Of a stretch of 9,172 nucleotides of DNA, positions 1 through 7,192 are shown one piece after another. The stretch comes from RGIG1934 sp964492545 (GTDB taxonomy: Bacteria > Bacillota > Clostridia > Lachnospirales > Lachnospiraceae), in NCBI GenBank assembly GCA_964492545.1, contig CAZBKO010000094.1, positions 1 through 9,172 of the forward strand, read 5' to 3'. The notes beneath the pieces were generated by a model, which was given only the letters and a program-made list of their open reading frames with translations, had not been told where the DNA came from and searched no databases. Position 1 is the stretch's first letter. Each line of letters starts with the position of its first letter. The position numbers and the translations under genes were made by a program.

Positions 1-107
1 CCTGTAAGATGCACTCAAAATAGCTCTTTTCATAAGATGCGATTTCATCTACTGTTATGGCCTGATGCTAAATTTACGTTATAATTCAGAATACATATTA
101 AGAAAAT
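1..107. other. Region downstream of spoIVB, no identifiable gene
   Basis: After the spoIVB TAG the minus strand has no T-tailed hairpin and no convincing ribosome-binding site plus start. A minus-strand ATG at 48 opens a 16-codon frame to the edge (MKSHLMKRAILSASYR) without a proper Shine-Dalgarno, and plus-strand frame 1 is open from the edge to a TAA at 82-84. Neither looks like a known family, and neither matches the usual start of Spo0A, the expected next gene. The 8-mer TAAGATGC occurs at 5-12 and 33-40. Confidence 0.4.
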
Positions 108-1322
108 CTATCTCTGCTCTAGCATCTTCTCTACAAAAATACCATAGCCTTTACTTGGATCATTTACAAATACATGTGTAACTGCACCTATGAGTTTGCC
201 ATCCTGAATTATAGGAGAGCCGCTCATCCCTTGCACTATTCCATTTGTTTTTCTAAGGAGCTCCTTATCAGTAACCTTAAGAACTATTCCCTTATTTGAC
301 CTATCATTAATTCTTATATTTGTTATTTCCACCTCATAATCCTTTAATTCTCCATCTATCTCACATCTTATATAAGCCTTTCCTTTATGAACACTCTGTT
401 TTAAACCAATTTCCATTTGCTCATATCCGTTACATCGGCTAATCATTGCTTCTCTTGCATTTCCAAATATGCCATTTTCTGTATTGTTGTTTATATCTGC
501 CAGTAGATTTTCATCACCATAGTTAATAACACCACATAAACCACCGGGATTTCCGCTTGAGCCCTTCTTTATTCCCCATATATATGCAGTATATAATTTT
601 CCTTCGTTTGAATCGAGCAGTTCACCTGTATCTGAGTCGCTTATACCATGGCCAAGTGCTCCAAATTCTCCTGAATTTGTCATATACGTTATAGTTCCAA
701 TTCCCTGCAAATCATCTCTAACCCATATTCCTATCTTGTATGTGAATTCCTTATCAAGTACAGCATCTATACGTACCTCTACAACTCTTTCTTCTCTATA
801 TACAGTAAATTTCATCTCATCCCCGCCATATCTGTTTATTAAAAACGTCATTTGTTCCTTATTCACAACAGGAATATCATTTATTTTCATAATGTAATCG
901 CCAACCTTTAGCTTTCCAAGAGCCGGTTCATATGTCAGACCATCATCACATAATACATTTGAAATATCGACAACTACTACTCCGTTGGAGTTTAAATATA
1001 CACCCGCCTGAAAGCCACAAGGCACCACCTTTTTAGTATCAATTATATTTACTTCTATATCCTTGAAATCAATCACGCCAAAAAGCTTACATTTCAGTAT
1101 ATACTTATCGCCTCCATTAATTGATGCCTGAGTACTTTCATCCTTACTCAATGTTGCACCTATGGGAAGCTCTAAACCTATATTTTCTCTCTCGTCTGCA
1201 AAAGTACATATTCTGTCTGGAATGGCATCATTGAACTTTGAATAAACAAAATATCCCGTATATAGCACAGACACTACAAGCAACATAACTAAAACTCTTC
1301 TATACACAAATTTTCTATTCAT
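108..1322 (-). CDS. spoIVB: SpoIVB peptidase, sporulation intercompartmental signalling protease
   Basis: Serine protease of MEROPS family S55, secreted from the forespore into the intermembrane space, where in B. subtilis it cleaves SpoIVFA, allowing SpoIVFB to process pro-sigma-K. From the chosen start it has 404 residues: an N-terminal membrane anchor at about 9-27 (VLVMLLVVSVLYTGYFV), a PDZ domain at about 100-185 with LKVGDYIMKINDIPV, and the S55 domain from about 195 to the end. The catalytic triad is present: His225 in GALGHGIS, Asp352 in VTDKELL and Ser367 in QGMSGSP; the 15-residue Asp-Ser spacing equals that of B. subtilis (363/378). The tail AVTHVFVNDPSKGYG is highly typical. A GTG at 1337 would add five codons, but the GGAGG at 1331-1335 falls inside them and sits 8 nt from the ATG at 1322, which is therefore the start. 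It is separated from recN by a terminator. It is marginally shorter at the C-terminus than the Bacillus protein. Confidence 0.96.
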   Translation of the reverse strand: MNRKFVYRRVLVMLLVVSVLYTGYFVYSKFNDAIPDRICTFADERENIGLELPIGATLSKDESTQASINGGDKYILKCKLFGVIDFKDIEVNIIDTKKVVPCGFQAGVYLNSNGVVVVDISNVLCDDGLTYEPALGKLKVGDYIMKINDIPVVNKEQMTFLINRYGGDEMKFTVYREERVVEVRIDAVLDKEFTYKIGIWVRDDLQGIGTITYMTNSGEFGALGHGISDSDTGELLDSNEGKLYTAYIWGIKKGSSGNPGGLCGVINYGDENLLADINNNTENGIFGNAREAMISRCNGYEQMEIGLKQSVHKGKAYIRCEIDGELKDYEVEITNIRINDRSNKGIVLKVTDKELLRKTNGIVQGMSGSPIIQDGKLIGAVTHVFVNDPSKGYGIFVEKMLEQR

Positions 1323-1330
1323 ACATAACG

Positions 1331-1335
1331 CCTCC
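1331..1335 (-). promoter_or_regulatory. spoIVB: Ribosome-binding site that decides the spoIVB start
   Basis: GGAGG on the minus strand lies 8 nt before the ATG at 1322. It falls inside the five extra codons of a GTG-initiated reading at 1337, which has no site of its own, so the ATG is preferred. Confidence 0.85.
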
Positions 1336-1353
1336 ACGATTATTTTTCAAATC

Positions 1354-1384
1354 AAAAAAAGAAATGATTTCTCATTTCTCTTTT
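1354..1384 (-). terminator. Rho-independent terminator after recN
   Basis: Read on the minus strand, an 8-bp perfect stem AGAAATGA/TCATTTCT (1372-1379 and 1360-1367) closes a GAAA tetraloop at 1368-1371 and runs into a seven-T tract. Flanking A and T bases with one G-U pair can lengthen the stem further. It begins about 27 nt after the recN stop. This is seen directly in the sequence. It should end the xseA-recN transcript, leaving spoIVB dependent on its own promoter or on read-through. The stem is AT-rich, so termination may be incomplete. Confidence 0.8.
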
Positions 1385-1413
1385 AGTATGTGCGTTATCT
1401 TAACTTTAAGACT
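1384..1413 (-). promoter_or_regulatory. spoIVB: Possible sigma-G/sigma-F-type promoter for spoIVB
   Basis: On the minus strand CATACTA (1384-1390) fits the forespore sigma-G -10 consensus CATWHTA at every position. The -35 position 17-18 nt upstream (around 1408-1413, the recN stop region) reads GTCTT or AGTCT and matches GHATR poorly. Transcription would start near 1377, within the upstream arm of the terminator. In B. subtilis spoIVB is a forespore gene read by sigma-F and sigma-G, which makes the site plausible, but a 7-base match in AT-rich DNA can be chance. Confidence 0.35.
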
Positions 1414-3094
1414 GGGATAATTTTGTTTCCACTGCCATTTTCTTCATTTCTCTTGCATGGGTGAAAACTGTCTCTGATATTTTGGCACCGCCAAGTATTC
1501 TTACGAGCTCTTTTATTGAATTGTCTTCGTCTAATTTATTTATGGAGGTAACTGTTTCATCACTAACAATATTTTTTTCAATAAGATAATGATGATCTGC
1601 CATTGCAGCAATCTGTGGTAAATGTGTAATACATATTACCTGATGATTTCTACTTATAAGATTCATCTTCTCGGCCACTAATTGTGCAGTTCTTCCACTA
1701 ATTCCCGTATCAATTTCATCGAATATTAATGTATCAATTTCATCCTGTTTTGCCATTATAGTCTTAAGGCCAAGCATTATTCTTGAAAGCTCACCGCCTG
1801 AAGCAACCTTTGCAAGCGGTCTTAATGGTTCTCCCGGATTTGTTGTTATCTTAAATCTGACTATATCATTTCCTTTTGATGAATAATGCTCACTTTTTTC
1901 AAATTCTGCTTTAAAATCAACATATAAAAAGTTCAGATTACTAAGCACATCAATTATCTCTTTACTAAGTTTTGATGCTACATGCTTTCTTTCTTTTGTA
2001 AGCCTGTCACACAGAGCATCAAGATTCTTCTTAGCAACTGCATATCTTTCTTTTGCATTATTCAATTCTTCCGAAAGATTTACAAGCTTTTCAAGATATG
2101 TCTGTCTTTCCTCACAATAGCTTAAAATATCGCTTATTGAATTTCCATACTTTTGCTTAAGCCTGTTTACAATATCAAGTCTTGAAGTCACTGTACTCAG
2201 TCTTTCATCACTGAAATTCATGTTCTCTACAAAGCTTTGCATATCTGCTGCCAAATCTCTTGATAACGATTCAAGCTCTGACATTCTATCTGCATAATCA
2301 GATAATCTCGAATCGTATGTCATTACTCCTGATATATCACGGTATGCATTTCCAAGAAGATCACATACATTTCCACTGTCATCGCCTTCTATAACATTAT
2401 AGGCACTGGAAAATGAATTAATTATTCTTCCAGCATTTGATAGAAGCTTATATTCCTCTTCCAGCTCATCATCTTCATTATCTGCAAGATTTGCATTTTC
2501 TATTTCATCAATTTCAAATTGTGCAAATGATATTTCCCTTTGTCGTTCTTCCTCATCCATTCCATAAGCTTCAATTTCCTTAACAATCGAGTTATACTCA
2601 TCATACGCTTTTTTTACTTTTTCAACAATTGGCGATATGGATTCATGCCCCATTTTATCTATGATTTCCATATGCTTAGACTCGTCTAATAAAGACTGAT
2701 GATCATGCTGACCATGAACATCAATTAACAAAGAAGTGATTTTTCTAAGTTCGGCAGCAGTTTTAGACTCTCCATTTACTTTGATTGTACTTCTTCCACC
2801 TGTTATCTTTCTCGAAATTATAACTCGACCTTCCTCTAATTCCACATCAAGTTTCCTTAGTTTTTCCACTGTAGCCTTATCTTCAATATCAAATAATAAT
2901 TCGACTAGTCCAAATGGTGCTCCTTCTCTTACAATATCCTTTGTAATTTTGCCACCAAGAGCAATATTTATTGAACCGATAACAATTGATTTTCCTGCAC
3001 CGGTTTCACCAGTTAGTATATTAAGACCTTTATCGAAGCTTATCTCTGCCTCTCTTATGAGTGCAAGATTTTTAACATTTACGTTTACAAGCAT
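1406..3094 (-). CDS. recN: DNA repair protein RecN
   Basis: SMC-like ATPase that acts early in double-strand-break repair, gathering at breaks and promoting end tethering. It has 562 residues, normal length. The N-terminal ATPase half carries Walker A GETGAGKS at 29-36 preceded by the family start LVNVNVKNLALIREAEISF, and a Q-loop-type DVHGQHDHQSLLDESKH. Residues of about 160-380 are charged and heptad-like, the antiparallel coiled coil. The C-terminal ATPase half has the ABC signature ASGGELSR (431-438), Walker B LIFDEIDTGISG (from 456) and the H-loop THLPQIAAMADHH (His491). All catalytic elements are intact. The start is certain: AAGGAGG at 3101-3107, 6 nt before the ATG. The 56-nt spacer after argR is the largest within the operon and contains an inverted repeat and a mini-ORF. 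I saw no LexA-like box there, so SOS control is not supported locally. A terminator follows the stop. Confidence 0.97.
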   Translation of the reverse strand: MLVNVNVKNLALIREAEISFDKGLNILTGETGAGKSIVIGSINIALGGKITKDIVREGAPFGLVELLFDIEDKATVEKLRKLDVELEEGRVIISRKITGGRSTIKVNGESKTAAELRKITSLLIDVHGQHDHQSLLDESKHMEIIDKMGHESISPIVEKVKKAYDEYNSIVKEIEAYGMDEEERQREISFAQFEIDEIENANLADNEDDELEEEYKLLSNAGRIINSFSSAYNVIEGDDSGNVCDLLGNAYRDISGVMTYDSRLSDYADRMSELESLSRDLAADMQSFVENMNFSDERLSTVTSRLDIVNRLKQKYGNSISDILSYCEERQTYLEKLVNLSEELNNAKERYAVAKKNLDALCDRLTKERKHVASKLSKEIIDVLSNLNFLYVDFKAEFEKSEHYSSKGNDIVRFKITTNPGEPLRPLAKVASGGELSRIMLGLKTIMAKQDEIDTLIFDEIDTGISGRTAQLVAEKMNLISRNHQVICITHLPQIAAMADHHYLIEKNIVSDETVTSINKLDEDNSIKELVRILGGAKISETVFTHAREMKKMAVETKLSQS

Positions 3095-3095
3095 A

Positions 3096-3119
3096 TTATT
3101 CCTCCTTAAGTATCACCAT
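3096..3119 (-). CDS. Possible 7-codon upstream ORF (leader peptide) before recN
   Basis: An ATG at 3119 preceded by AGGAG (3125-3129, 5 nt spacing) opens a frame reading MVILKEE that ends in TAA one base before the recN ATG. Its last codons include the recN ribosome-binding site. A good site, good spacing and a stop almost touching the next start are what translational coupling would look like. The peptide has no recognisable similarity or amino-acid bias suggesting attenuation. It is equally possible that two purine-rich sites close together made this by chance; there is no proof of translation. Confidence 0.25.
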   Translation of the reverse strand: MVILKEE

Positions 3120-3141
3120 ATTCTCTCCTGAATTGATACTT
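3108..3141 (-). repeat. Inverted repeat (possible hairpin) in the argR-recN spacer
   Basis: Two perfect 8-base arms, AAGTATCA at 3134-3141 and TGATACTT at 3108-3115 as read on the minus strand, are separated by 18 nt. The second arm directly abuts the AAGGAGG of recN. No T-run follows, so it is not an intrinsic terminator. It could be a leader hairpin presenting or occluding the recN ribosome-binding site, an operator for a dimeric regulator, or chance in AT-rich DNA. Confidence 0.5.
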
Positions 3142-3150
3142 ATGGCTATT

Positions 3151-3603
3151 CTACTTTGAGCCTATCATTTTGTTAATCTTATCCATTACAAGTATTGTAT
3201 CGTCAACACTTCTAACTGCACACATTATTGTATCATCACCTGCTATACATCCAACAATTTCATTCCAGCCAAGTGCATCAATTGCCGCTGCAACAGCCAT
3301 TGCCATACCTGCAACAGTCTTCACAACAAGAATATTCTGAGCCATATCCATTGAAACCAGTCCATCACTTAATATTCGTAAATATTTATCGTTCATATCA
3401 GAAACACCATGCTGCATAACTGCATACCGCTGTTTTCCTTCAACTACTACCTTAGAAAGCTTAAGCTGCCTTATATCTCTTGATACAGTCGCCTGAGTCA
3501 CATTATATCCGGCCTGCTGAAGCCTTTCTGCAAGCTCCTCCTGTGTTTCAACATTCTCGCTATTAATTATTTCAATTATTTTTTTATGTCTGTCAAGTTT
3601 CAT
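3151..3603 (-). CDS. argR: Arginine repressor ArgR/AhrC
   Basis: Arginine-sensing transcription regulator, a hexamer that with L-arginine binds ARG boxes and represses arginine biosynthesis (and may activate catabolism). The 150 residues are the usual length. The N-terminal winged helix-turn-helix spans about 1-70, with ETQEELAERLQQAGYNVTQ and the recognition helix TQATVSRDI (36-44). The C-terminal hexamerisation and arginine-binding domain has GCIAGDDT at 118-125; Asp123-Asp124 are the pair that contacts arginine in E. coli ArgR. The segment NILVVKTVAGMAMAVAAAID departs mildly from the commoner KTxPGxAxxVAxxLD pattern (Ala98 in place of Pro), a small variation not expected to disable it. The start has a GGGAG site 8 nt upstream, 12 nt after nadK. 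It sits in the nadK-argR-recN order conserved in many Firmicutes, so position alone says nothing about its targets. I saw no convincing ARG box in this window. Confidence 0.95.
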   Translation of the reverse strand: MKLDRHKKIIEIINSENVETQEELAERLQQAGYNVTQATVSRDIRQLKLSKVVVEGKQRYAVMQHGVSDMNDKYLRILSDGLVSMDMAQNILVVKTVAGMAMAVAAAIDALGWNEIVGCIAGDDTIMCAVRSVDDTILVMDKINKMIGSK

Positions 3604-3615
3604 CTTGTCGCTCCC

Positions 3616-4467
3616 TTATCTATTACTCATTTTTTTCTGTAATGTCTCAAAAAAACTTATTTCACTGAGTCTGGCAATTCTTGTATACTGCTCTGACTTT
3701 CTTATTGTAATCTTATCTCCGGAACAAAGATTACAAATATCATCACCATCATAATATACATATTTTTGATTATTTGCATTTGTCCTGTCATTGCACATCT
3801 CGATTTCAATTGTCGAATCAGCTGAAAGAACTACACTTCTTGAGATAAGTGTATGTGGACTTACAGGTGTGAGAACTATAATATCTGCACATGGCTCAAC
3901 AATTGGTCCGCCTGCCGAAAGATTATAAGCTGTTGAGCCTGTAGGCGTGGAAATAATCATTCCATCGGCTGAATATTTGTTAATGAATTGTCCATTTACA
4001 TAAACATTAAATTCCAGTACCTTCAAATTACCACTTTTACTTACCACAACATCATTGAGGGCAACACTTTTATGAATGATTTCTCCGTTTCTATGTACAT
4101 CGGCATGAAGCATCATCCTTCTCTCAATCTGATACTTATCATCCATAAGACGTGTAATTGTGGTCTCTATATCATTTTTTTCAATTTCAGCCAGATATCC
4201 CAGATTACCAAAATTGATACCAATTAATGGAACATGAAAGCCAACCGTATCTCTTGCAACCTTTATTAAGGTACCATCCCCTCCAAGAACAAGAATACAT
4301 TCCGTGTCCTTTGAAATATCATCCGTATTAACTTTGTTGCATTCATTACTAAAAACAGTCTGATATTTGCATGTACCGCCTGCATTTGAAATATAATCAA
4401 CTATTTGACGTGTTGTACTAAGCTGTGAATCCTTATCATAATTTGTTATCAAATAGAACTTCTTCAT
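3616..4467 (-). CDS. nadK: NAD kinase (ATP/polyphosphate-dependent)
   Basis: Cytosolic NAD kinase that phosphorylates NAD to NADP, the only route to NADP in most bacteria. From the chosen start it has 283 residues, typical for Firmicutes. Seen are GGDGT at 62-66 (the DAG-kinase-like phosphate-binding motif with the catalytic Asp), GINFGNLGYLAE at about 83-94, the conserved ALNDVVV that holds the NE/D-type nicotinamide-contact motif, and DGMIISTPTGSTAYNLSAGG at 168-187, forming the NAD site. The frame stays open upstream to an ATG at 4497, but the strong GGAGG at 4473-4477 lies 5 nt from the ATG at 4467, and the protein then begins MKKFYLITN as usual. The gap from tlyA is 31 nt and the argR start follows after 12 nt. 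The ribosome-binding site lies in a small hairpin (see separate entry). All key motifs are intact. Confidence 0.96.
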   Translation of the reverse strand: MKKFYLITNYDKDSQLSTTRQIVDYISNAGGTCKYQTVFSNECNKVNTDDISKDTECILVLGGDGTLIKVARDTVGFHVPLIGINFGNLGYLAEIEKNDIETTITRLMDDKYQIERRMMLHADVHRNGEIIHKSVALNDVVVSKSGNLKVLEFNVYVNGQFINKYSADGMIISTPTGSTAYNLSAGGPIVEPCADIIVLTPVSPHTLISRSVVLSADSTIEIEMCNDRTNANNQKYVYYDGDDICNLCSGDKITIRKSEQYTRIARLSEISFFETLQKKMSNR

Positions 4468-4472
4468 AATTA

Positions 4473-4486
4473 CCTCCATTTTGGAG
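4473..4486 (-). promoter_or_regulatory. nadK: nadK ribosome-binding site within a small hairpin
   Basis: The minus strand reads CTCCAAAATGGAGG: a perfect 5-bp stem CTCCA/TGGAG (4482-4486 and 4474-4478) with an AAA loop, and the nadK GGAGG (4473-4477) forms most of the 3' arm. The site decides the nadK start at 4467 (5 nt spacing). The hairpin is short and probably weak on its own; a ribosome finishing tlyA 13 nt upstream would melt it, which would couple nadK to tlyA translation. Sequence is seen; the coupling is inference. Confidence 0.45.
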
Positions 4487-4498
4487 CATTCCTGCATA

Positions 4499-5308
4499 CT
4501 ACTTATCTAATGTTTCATGTGATATGATCACAATTTCGTGAACCCTGTCACTTCCTATTGCATCTATTGTTTCTCCATCACATTTTCTTAAATGCATAAG
4601 ATATTCAATGTTTCCTTCAGGTCCTTTTACAGGGGAAAATTCCAAGTCAAGTACTAAAAATCCATTCTCAAGAGCAAAGGTTCTAACCATCTCAATAACT
4701 TCCTCATGTACAGCCTTGTCCCTCACAACTCCTTTTTTTCCAACCTTTTCTCGACCTGCTTCAAACTGTGGCTTAATGAGGCAAACAATCTCACCATTTT
4801 CTCCAAGAAGATTTCTAACCGGAACTAACACCTTCGTAAGCGAAATAAATGAAACGTCAATTGATGCAAATTCAATGTCATCATCAATTTGTTCTCTCTC
4901 AACGTATCGTATATTAGTCTTCTCCATAACGACCACTCTCTCGTCCTGTCTAAGCTTCCATGCAAGCTGTCCGTGACCAACATCCACTGAATATACCTTA
5001 ACTGCACCATTTTGCAGCATGCAGTCTGTAAATCCACCTGTAGAAGAGCCCACATCCATACATACCTTATCCTTGAGAACTACATCGAATTCTTCCATGG
5101 CCTTCTCAAGCTTAAGCCCGCCTCTGCTCACATACTTAAGTGTGTTACCCTTAACAATAATCTCTGTATTCTCATCAAAGGTTGAACCTGCTTTGTCTTC
5201 TCTATTATTATTAATAAATACATTACCGCTCATTATTATAGCCTTAGCCTTTTCCCTTGACTCAGCAAGACCTTTCTTAACGAGAAGTACATCCAATCGT
5301 TCTTTCAT
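4499..5308 (-). CDS. tlyA: TlyA family rRNA (cytidine-2'-O)-methyltransferase
   Basis: S4-domain plus FtsJ-fold protein of the TlyA/YqxC family, a SAM-dependent rRNA 2'-O-methyltransferase; mycobacterial TlyA methylates 16S and 23S rRNA, while old annotations say hemolysin. Numbered from the chosen start (269 residues), the S4 RNA-binding domain covers about 1-60 (RLDVLLVKKGLAESREKAKA), SRGGLKL is at 61-67, and the SAM site DVGSSTGGFTD at 85-95. Lys66, Asp151, Lys179 and Glu235 keep the spacing of the K-D-K-E tetrad known from mycobacterial TlyA (each offset by 3), so it should be catalytically competent. The longest ORF starts at 5317, but its ATG abuts the AAGGG ribosome-binding site (5318-5322) with no spacer; the ATG at 5308 has 9 nt and begins MKERLDV, as family members usually do. 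Neighbours dxs and nadK are conserved partners. Whether it modifies one or both rRNAs here is not visible. Confidence 0.94.
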   Translation of the reverse strand: MKERLDVLLVKKGLAESREKAKAIIMSGNVFINNNREDKAGSTFDENTEIIVKGNTLKYVSRGGLKLEKAMEEFDVVLKDKVCMDVGSSTGGFTDCMLQNGAVKVYSVDVGHGQLAWKLRQDERVVVMEKTNIRYVEREQIDDDIEFASIDVSFISLTKVLVPVRNLLGENGEIVCLIKPQFEAGREKVGKKGVVRDKAVHEEVIEMVRTFALENGFLVLDLEFSPVKGPEGNIEYLMHLRKCDGETIDAIGSDRVHEIVIISHETLDK

Positions 5309-5323
5309 CTTAATCATCCCTTT

Positions 5324-7180
5324 TTATATATTTTCAAGAATTCTTCTTACAATCGAATCCTTATCAATTCCTATTTCCTTTTTGAGAATATCTGATTTTC
5401 CGTGGGAAATAAATCTATTTGGAATAGCTATATTAACTACATTTACAAGGTAATTCCGGCTAGTTATATACTTGAGAACACTTTCGCCGTATCCACCCTT
5501 TAGTACATTTTCTTCCAATGTTACGACTACTTTATGGCTTACAACAATTTCATCAATAATCTGCTCATCCAATGGTTTGACAAATCTCGCATTTATAACC
5601 GTTGGTCTATAGCCCATGGCAAAAAGTTCATCCTTCACCTGCATACCGGTATCAACCATTGAGCCAACACATAGTAATGCAATATCCTTACCCTTAGTGA
5701 TGTATTCGCTCTTTCCAAGCTCTATAGGTGTCATCTGCTCTTTAAGCTCACTGTAGGCCTGTCCTCTTGGATATCTTATGGCAAATGGACCATTGAAATT
5801 AATAGCAAATTCCAGTGCACTCACAAGCTCATATCTGTTTTTGGGTGCAAATATATTCATATTTGGAATGCATGACAAATATGATAAATCAAATATACCA
5901 TGATGTGTCTCTCCATCTTCTCCCACAAGACCTGCTCTGTCAACTGCAAATATAACAGGAAGATCCTGTATGCATACATCATGAAGTATCTGGTCATATG
6001 CTCTCTGTAAAAATGATGAGTAAATCGCAACCACTGGTTTCATTCCTGTTGTAGCAAGACCTGCAGCAAATGTTACTGCGTGCTCCTCTGCTATTCCAAC
6101 ATCAAAAAATCTATCCGGATAAATCTGCTTAAATTTCTTTAGGCCTGTTCCATCAGGCATAGCTGCTGTTATTGCCACAAGCTTAGGATATTTATCACCA
6201 AATTCTATCATAGCCTTTGAAAATACATCTGTATAGTTGAGTTTTTCCTTCTTGGCTACGCTCTTGCCAGTGCTTATATCAAAAGGACCAATTCCATGAA
6301 AGGCTGCCGGATACTTTTCCGCAAATGGATAACCTTTTCCCTTCTTGGTAATAACATGTATAATAACCGGATGATCCACCCTCTTAGCTTCATTAATTAA
6401 CCTGATCATTTTCTCTATATTGTGACCATCCACAGGTCCAAGATAGGTAATTCCCATATTTTCAAAGAGCATTCCCGGAATTACAAGCTGCTTAATACCA
6501 CTCTTAGTCTTTCTAAGCTGTCTTACAAGCTTATCACCAACCACAGGAATACTGTTGAGAGTCTCAACCACACCATCCTTAAGATTATTGTAGCTTGTAG
6601 CAGTTCTCATATCTGAAAGATATGTTGACAAGCCACCTACATTTTCTGATATAGACATCTTGTTATCATTAAGAATAATAATCATATTTTTCTTAAGAGA
6701 AGCAGCATTGTTTAACGCTTCAAATGCCATTCCACCAGTCAAAGCACCATCTCCAATAACTGCCACAACTGTTGAATCAATATTCTGTATAGCATTTCCA
6801 CTTAGAATGCCCATAGCTGCTGACAATGATGTTGAACTATGCCCCGTATCAAAAGAATCACATTGATTCTCTCTTCTCTTTGGGAATCCACTCATTCCGC
6901 CATATTCTCTGAGTGTATCAAACTCCTTCTTCCTTCCGGTTAAAATCTTATGTGTATATGACTGATGTCCCACATCCCACACAATCTTATCCTCTGGAAG
7001 CTCGAGGGCCAGGTGAAGAGCCATAGTAAGCTCAACAGCTCCTAAATTCGATGCAAGATGTCCACCATGCTCGCTGACCTTCTCTATGAGAAAATCTCTA
7101 ATCTCCTGAGCTAATCTATCATAGTCCTCGCTGTCTATTAACTTTATATCGTTTATGTTATTAATTCTATCCAGTAACAT
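5324..7180 (-). CDS. dxs: 1-deoxy-D-xylulose-5-phosphate synthase
   Basis: Thiamine-diphosphate enzyme that condenses pyruvate and glyceraldehyde 3-phosphate to DXP, the entry step of the MEP isoprenoid pathway (DXP also feeds thiamine and pyridoxal synthesis). Length is 618 residues, normal for the family. In order are the ThDP domain with DVGHQSYTHKILTGR (about 69-83), DTGHSSTSLSAAMG (about 111-124), the metal/ThDP motif GDGALTGG starting at about 143 and ending with NDN at 171-173; the transketolase-like pyrimidine-binding domain with DVGIAEEHAVTFAAGLA, whose first Glu (about 365) matches the catalytic Glu370 of E. coli, and DRAGLVGEDGETHHG; and the C-terminal domain after RYPRG. Two ATGs stand in tandem at 7183 and 7180. 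I chose the second because GGTGA at 7185-7189 is then 4 nt away rather than 1, and because clostridial Dxs proteins often begin M-L-L or M-I-L. The gap from ispA is about 10 nt. Confidence 0.97.
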   Translation of the reverse strand: MLLDRINNINDIKLIDSEDYDRLAQEIRDFLIEKVSEHGGHLASNLGAVELTMALHLALELPEDKIVWDVGHQSYTHKILTGRKKEFDTLREYGGMSGFPKRRENQCDSFDTGHSSTSLSAAMGILSGNAIQNIDSTVVAVIGDGALTGGMAFEALNNAASLKKNMIIILNDNKMSISENVGGLSTYLSDMRTATSYNNLKDGVVETLNSIPVVGDKLVRQLRKTKSGIKQLVIPGMLFENMGITYLGPVDGHNIEKMIRLINEAKRVDHPVIIHVITKKGKGYPFAEKYPAAFHGIGPFDISTGKSVAKKEKLNYTDVFSKAMIEFGDKYPKLVAITAAMPDGTGLKKFKQIYPDRFFDVGIAEEHAVTFAAGLATTGMKPVVAIYSSFLQRAYDQILHDVCIQDLPVIFAVDRAGLVGEDGETHHGIFDLSYLSCIPNMNIFAPKNRYELVSALEFAINFNGPFAIRYPRGQAYSELKEQMTPIELGKSEYITKGKDIALLCVGSMVDTGMQVKDELFAMGYRPTVINARFVKPLDEQIIDEIVVSHKVVVTLEENVLKGGYGESVLKYITSRNYLVNVVNIAIPNRFISHGKSDILKKEIGIDKDSIVRRILENI

Positions 7181-7192
7181 CATTTCACCATA

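Noticed and set aside
5..40. Direct repeat TAAGATGC at 5-12 and 33-40, possibly the edge of a repeat array
   Set aside because: There are only two copies of 8 bases, no third copy at the same spacing, and the flanks differ; not enough for CRISPR or an iteron array.
2414..2427. Palindrome resembling an ARG box (TGAAT and ATTC half sites)
   Set aside because: The spacer is one base too long for the 18-bp ARG-box pattern and it lies deep inside recN coding sequence, far from any promoter.
2736..3131. 131-codon plus-strand ORF antisense to recN, with hydrophobic runs
   Set aside because: It lies opposite the conserved Walker A half of recN, resembles no family I know, and its Leu/Ser/Ile-rich content is what the complement of an AT-rich gene gives. 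Shadow frame.
4499..5308. Annotation of tlyA as a hemolysin
   Set aside because: The protein has an S4 domain, a SAM site and the K-D-K-E methyltransferase tetrad, with no signal peptide or membrane segment. rRNA methylation is the supported role.
5019..5453. 144-codon plus-strand ORF across the tlyA-dxs junction
   Set aside because: It is antisense to two firmly identified genes, has shadow-like composition and no plausible domain.
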